From Litorimonas taeanensis (GTDB lineage: Bacteria > Pseudomonadota > Alphaproteobacteria > Caulobacterales > Maricaulaceae), in NCBI RefSeq assembly GCF_003634015.1, contig NZ_RBII01000002.1, positions 957,597-1,021,596 on the forward strand: 64,000 bases of DNA, read 5' to 3'. Every line of letters begins with the position of its first letter. Position 1 is the first letter of the stretch. Below are positions 60,860-64,000 of this stretch, piece after piece. The translations under genes and the position numbers were made by a program. The notes below the pieces were generated by a model, which was not told where the DNA came from, ran no database searches, and saw nothing but the letters and a program-made list of their open reading frames with translations.

Positions 60860-62089
60860 TTACACCTTGGCAAAAATAACACTGCCATTTGTTCCGCCAA
60901 ATCCGAAACTATTCGACATGGCGGTTTTAAGCTCTGTATCCACACGTTCACGCGCAATATTCAGTGTTGGAATTTCAGAATCCATTTCTGAAATGTTTAT
61001 GCTTGGGGCGACAAATCCTTCATCCATCATAAGTAACGTATAAATGGCTTCTTGTACGCCCGCTGCGCCGAGGCTGTGCCCGGTAAGGCACTTAGTCGCT
61101 GAAATATAAGGGCCCGTTTCACCGTCTTTACCTTCGACGAAGACACGGTGAATAGCTTTTGTTTCTGCGATGTCGCCAACAGGTGTCGAGGTGGCATGTG
61201 GGTTGATATAATCAACCGTATCCAAGCCTGCATCCTCAAGCGCCATACGCATGGCGCGCTCTGCGCCCTCGCCATTTGGCGCGACCATATCATAGCCGTC
61301 CGAGGTGGCGGCATAACCAATGATTTCAGCGTAAATTTTTGCGCCGCGTGCAACGGCATGGTCATAATCTTCGAGGACAACCATACCTGCGCCGCCTGCA
61401 ATGACAAAACCATCTCGTGTAGCATCAAAAGCGCGTGAGGCAGTTTCCGGCGTGTCATTATATTTGCTGCTCATTGCGCCCATGGCGTCAAAAAGAGATG
61501 ACATGGCCCATTCTACTTCTTCGCCGCCGCCAGCAAACATAATATCTTGTTTGCCCCATTGAATTTGCTCTGTCGCAGCTCCGATACAATGTAAAGACGT
61601 CGTACAGGCCGAGGTAATGGAATAGTTCACGCCTTTAATTTTAAAGTGCGTCGCTAAGGTCGCCGAGACGGTCGATGACATAGCCTTCGGTACGGCAAAA
61701 GGCCCAATGCGCTTTGGAGAATTATTCTTCCGTGTAATATCAGCAGCCCGAACAATCTCGATAGCAGATGGGCCGCCAGAACCAGCGATAATGCCCGTTC
61801 TGTCGTTAGAGACTTGGTCCTCAGTTAATCCCGCATCTGAAATAGCTTGATCCATAGCCACAGCGCTCCAGCCCGCAGCATCTGCCATAAAGCGCATAGA
61901 GCGTTTATGTATATGGTCTTTTGGGTCTAAGTCAGGCCGACCTGAAATCTGGCTGCGAAAGCCAAGTTCTGCCATTTTTTCATCTTTAGAGATGCCGCTT
62001 TTGCCTGCTTTTAAGCTCTCAGAGACGCTGGCTTTGTCATTTCCAATACAAGAGACAATGCCTAAACCTGTAACAACAACGCGGCGCAT
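60860..62089 (-). CDS. fabB: 3-oxoacyl-ACP synthase I
   Basis: A 409-residue beta-ketoacyl-ACP synthase. The catalytic Cys is in [16 protein letters not shown], and the two His are in [11 protein letters not shown] and [11 protein letters not shown]. The N-terminus [20 protein letters not shown] is typical. With FabA it is needed to elongate unsaturated acyl chains. The ATG shares a base with the fabA stop (TAATG), so translation is coupled. It ends at a strong terminator. Confidence 0.96.
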   Translation of the reverse strand: MRRVVVTGLGIVSCIGNDKASVSESLKAGKSGISKDEKMAELGFRSQISGRPDLDPKDHIHKRSMRFMADAAGWSAVAMDQAISDAGLTEDQVSNDRTGIIAGSGGPSAIEIVRAADITRKNNSPKRIGPFAVPKAMSSTVSATLATHFKIKGVNYSITSACTTSLHCIGAATEQIQWGKQDIMFAGGGEEVEWAMSSLFDAMGAMSSKYNDTPETASRAFDATRDGFVIAGGAGMVVLEDYDHAVARGAKIYAEIIGYAATSDGYDMVAPNGEGAERAMRMALEDAGLDTVDYINPHATSTPVGDIAETKAIHRVFVEGKDGETGPYISATKCLTGHSLGAAGVQEAIYTLLMMDEGFVAPSINISEMDSEIPTLNIARERVDTELKTAMSNSFGFGGTNGSVIFAKV

Positions 62090-62610
62090 TATGCTTCTCC
62101 ATTCTCAGGGATAAATAATCCCACTCTTAGGTCTTTGGCTTTGTAAATAAGCTCATCATCAGAATACATGCGGCCATCCGCAATACCAAGAACGAGCTTG
62201 CGACGGATGACACGTTTTAGGTCGATTTCGTAACGTACTTTCTTAACGTCAGGGGTGACTTGTCCCGTGAATTTGACTTCGCCAACACCTAGAGCTCGGC
62301 CTCGGCCCGGAGAACCTGTCCAGCCAAGCCAAAAACCTACAAGCTGCCACATAGCGTCTAATCCCAAACAGCCTGGCATGACAGGGTCGCCTTTAAAATG
62401 GCATTCAAAGAACCAAAGGTCCGGGTTTATATCAAGTTCGGCAATCAACTGGCCTTTATCATACTCACCGCCATCTTCACTCATATGAGTAATTCTGTCG
62501 AGCATTAGCATAGGAGGCAAAGGCAATTTTGCATTGCCAGGGCCGAAAAGACTTTTCTCTCCACTGACAATAAGATCGTCATAGTCGTAAGAGGGTTTTA
62601 TTAGTTTCAT
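62089..62610 (-). CDS. fabA: 3-hydroxydecanoyl-ACP dehydratase/isomerase
   Basis: A 173-residue hot-dog-fold enzyme that both dehydrates and isomerises C10 intermediates, introducing the cis double bond in unsaturated fatty acids. The catalytic His is in [20 protein letters not shown], with the Asp nearby. The start is [14 protein letters not shown]. It is the first gene of the fabA-fabB pair, sharing one base with fabB. No FabR or other regulator is adjacent in the window. Confidence 0.96.
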   Translation of the reverse strand: MKLIKPSYDYDDLIVSGEKSLFGPGNAKLPLPPMLMLDRITHMSEDGGEYDKGQLIAELDINPDLWFFECHFKGDPVMPGCLGLDAMWQLVGFWLGWTGSPGRGRALGVGEVKFTGQVTPDVKKVRYEIDLKRVIRRKLVLGIADGRMYSDDELIYKAKDLRVGLFIPENGEA

Positions 62611-62759
62611 GAAGCCATCTCTTATAGTAAATTCTTAAGAGGTCTTGGTAAAGCCTTGGGGTTTAAACTCAACCTTTAAGTCATTCGCGACTCTGCCAAA
62701 TCGCATCCTAGATGTATTTTCTCTCAAGAATTTAGTGTTTTGGCGGTAAATATAAAGCG

Positions 62760-63146
62760 CTATAAGAATTTCGGTAAGATAAAGGCAGAAAAGGCGCCTA
62801 TTGCCCAGACAATGAAGCCTAGCGCTAGTATGATTCCGCCTAAGGTGCGTAAACGGCTACAGAGCTTTGCTTGCTTAGGGTCTGCGGGGCAGGGCATGTT
62901 GCGCGTTGCGAAGCGAACAACCCAAGCGCAAAGTAGCAAAATAAAAGAGCCGCTGAATACGAGAGGTTTGTGCGCGGAGAGCCAAATGAGTTGTGGCACA
63001 TTTGTTGTTAGCGTCGATAATGCGGCCCCCATTCCCAATGTGATCATCACGGCGGGTAGAGTACAGCACACTAATGTCGACAAACTTGTAACAAGAGCAA
63101 TAGCAGGGGCTGCTGTTTCACGTGTGGCTAATTTCATTCGGCTCAT
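62760..63146 (-). CDS. MerT-like membrane protein
   Basis: A 128-residue protein with three hydrophobic segments. Residues about 16-40 include LVTSLSTLVCCTLPAVMITL with a vicinal Cys-Cys pair in the first helix, as in MerT-type mercury transporters. A later CPADPKQAKLCSRLR segment has two more cysteines. It follows a MerP-like gene 21 bp upstream and probably acts with it in moving a thiol-binding metal ion, such as Hg or Cu. The exact metal is unknown. The family is not classical MerT. Confidence 0.7.
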   Translation of the reverse strand: MSRMKLATRETAAPAIALVTSLSTLVCCTLPAVMITLGMGAALSTLTTNVPQLIWLSAHKPLVFSGSFILLLCAWVVRFATRNMPCPADPKQAKLCSRLRTLGGIILALGFIVWAIGAFSAFILPKFL

Positions 63147-63167
63147 GAGAGTCTCAGTATAAAATGA

Positions 63168-63506
63168 TTAGAGGCTTTTGACAGGTTTGCGGGTGATTTC
63201 AGTCACGGAATACCCTGCTTTTTTTACAAGTTTTGTAAGAGTGGCATCATCTAGTGAATGCCCCTCTTTGAAAACAACGGACAGTATTTTGGTGTCCAAA
63301 TCCACATACGTTGCTGCGACGGCTTTGTTCTTCTTGAATGTTTTATTTAGGGCGATGGAGCAAAAGTCGCACACCAAACCGTTTAAGCCGACTTGGACAT
63401 CGGCGGTCTCAACAATGACGGCTGGTGCCATATCTTCTTTGGCATGTACCATAACGGGCGCTGCGAATAACAATGCGCCTGTTAAACATAAAGTTCGTAA
63501 AATCAT
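63168..63506 (-). CDS. Periplasmic MerP/HMA-domain metal-binding protein
   Basis: A 112-residue protein from ATG 63506 (with AAGGAG before it) rather than the longer frame from 63656. It has a signal peptide (MILRTLCLTGALLFAAPVMV) and one HMA/MerP domain. The metal motif here is LVCDFCSIALNK, i.e. C-x2-C instead of the more usual MxCxxC arrangement, and the C-terminus has YSVTEITRKP. It should bind a soft metal and pass it to the MerT-like partner. It is the middle gene of the cluster, 10 bases after the outer-membrane gene. Confidence 0.8.
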   Translation of the reverse strand: MILRTLCLTGALLFAAPVMVHAKEDMAPAVIVETADVQVGLNGLVCDFCSIALNKTFKKNKAVAATYVDLDTKILSVVFKEGHSLDDATLTKLVKKAGYSVTEITRKPVKSL

Positions 63507-63516
63507 GACTGTCTCC

Positions 63517-63999
63517 TTAAAAACGGTGAATATAATTGATGAGAGGTTCGCCTTTGTCGTCAACACCGAGTTCCAAGAGGCTTGGACCTTTAAAGAGCCG
63601 AACAATTGCTGATGCCCCCGTTTTATCTTGGCTTTCGGGGCGATTATGCGCTTCAATCATCAACCATGTATGAAGGGCCCCCGTATTCGCTATATATGGA
63701 GCAATGCCCAAACGGCCATGATAACTAGAATAGTCGCCATATTGCCCATTATCCCAATATTCAGCGCTAGCAGAAACAAAATATCGACGTGTCTCCCAAT
63801 CACCAGATACACCTAAAAATAATGCTTCATCATCCTTTTGCGCGATTTGTGAGGGTTTTTCATCTTGTACTAAGCCTAAAGCTATTCGCCCATAAATATT
63901 AGCCTGACTGTCACGTTTGTTCCAGCGCTTCATTAGACGATTGGCTTGCACGCCAGTAAAGAGAAAGTCGCCTTCTCGATCATATCGTAGACGCAGCCC
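63517..63999 (-). CDS. C-terminal part of an outer-membrane-type protein of the metal cluster
   Basis: The frame is open to the window edge, so the 5' part is outside. The visible 160 residues alternate polar and aromatic residues (LRLRYDREGDFLFTGVQANR, then ALFLGVSGDWETRRYFVSAS and SSYHGRLGIAPYIANTGALH), the pattern of beta-barrel strands. Length, end and context suggest a CopB/PcoB-like or related outer-membrane protein, but no family-specific motif is visible. It precedes the MerP-like gene by 10 bp on the same strand, so the three are likely one operon. Confidence 0.55.
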   Translation of the reverse strand, partial: GLRLRYDREGDFLFTGVQANRLMKRWNKRDSQANIYGRIALGLVQDEKPSQIAQKDDEALFLGVSGDWETRRYFVSASAEYWDNGQYGDYSSYHGRLGIAPYIANTGALHTWLMIEAHNRPESQDKTGASAIVRLFKGPSLLELGVDDKGEPLINYIHRF

Positions 64000-64000
64000 A

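Noticed and set aside
60697-60879. Plus-strand open frame of 60 aa between luxR-type gene and fabB
   Set aside because: It contains the terminator stem at 60801-60830 and runs into the antisense of fabB; not coding.
1-64000. CRISPR array or rRNA operon
   Set aside because: No regularly spaced 25-40 bp direct repeats with unique spacers were seen, and no 16S/23S/5S segment. The only RNA gene recognised is tRNA-Thr and its fragment.

Overview
This window reads as part of an alphaproteobacterial chromosome. The best guess is a marine, stalked or prosthecate type of the Maricaulales/Hyphomonadales group. The evidence is a PleC-like histidine kinase, a DUF1491 protein, a CHCC zinc-finger protein, a fabA-fabB pair with fabI nearby, SufE, a long-form HPF next to ptsN, and moderate base composition. 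This is inference from gene content; no 16S rRNA gene is present.

Layout. 1-2.3 kb: the end of a PAN-repeat secreted protein, then a divergent TetR regulator and DUF417 membrane protein with a clear operator. 2.3-4.1 kb: a scar holding an IS6-family element with a decayed transposase, which cuts off the start of an older tyrosine recombinase gene. 4.1-33.35 kb: a 29-kb genomic island inserted in a tRNA-Thr(TGT) gene. The island is bounded by a 52-bp identical repeat of the tRNA 3' half and also carries 33-bp near-identical repeats inside both ends. It has its own integrase. 33.3-64 kb: ordinary chromosome, with metG, DUF805, hpf-ptsN, ppk-ppx, HNH, sufE, a sensor kinase, a bcsB-like gene, a MATE exporter, polA, gpmA, a RibD deaminase domain, fabI, a LuxR-type regulator, fabA-fabB and a metal-linked cluster at the right edge.

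The island is the main interest. From 5.69 to 25.16 kb, ten genes run in the same direction with gaps of 0-52 bp or short overlaps. They encode an Apea-like HEPN protein (RNQIIH), a SNF2 helicase with a possible PLD-like N-terminus, DUF4391, a protein with two CX2CX26HXC zinc-binding modules, a type III Mod methyltransferase, a type III Res helicase-nuclease, McrB with a PUA/EVE-like domain inserted in its AAA module, McrC, a TM0106-type RecB-nuclease/UPF1-like helicase, and a 662-aa protein with a glycine-rich membrane hairpin. I interpret this as a composite anti-phage operon: modification (Mod), restriction of unmodified DNA (Res, SNF2, DUF4391), restriction of foreign modified DNA (McrBC), a further nuclease-helicase, and two candidate abortive effectors (HEPN and membrane protein). 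The two zinc-module and membrane genes are the least explained parts.

Behind the operon lies decaying cargo: a DUF4258-like/559-aa pair of unknown function, a pseudogene with two stops, an XRE regulator with three operators 16 bp apart, a GIY-YIG nuclease, a DUF6946 gene split by a TGA, a peptidase-M15-like protein, a trbI remnant with DUF2274 and DUF736 (conjugative ancestry), and a HigBA-type toxin-antitoxin pair next to the right attachment site.
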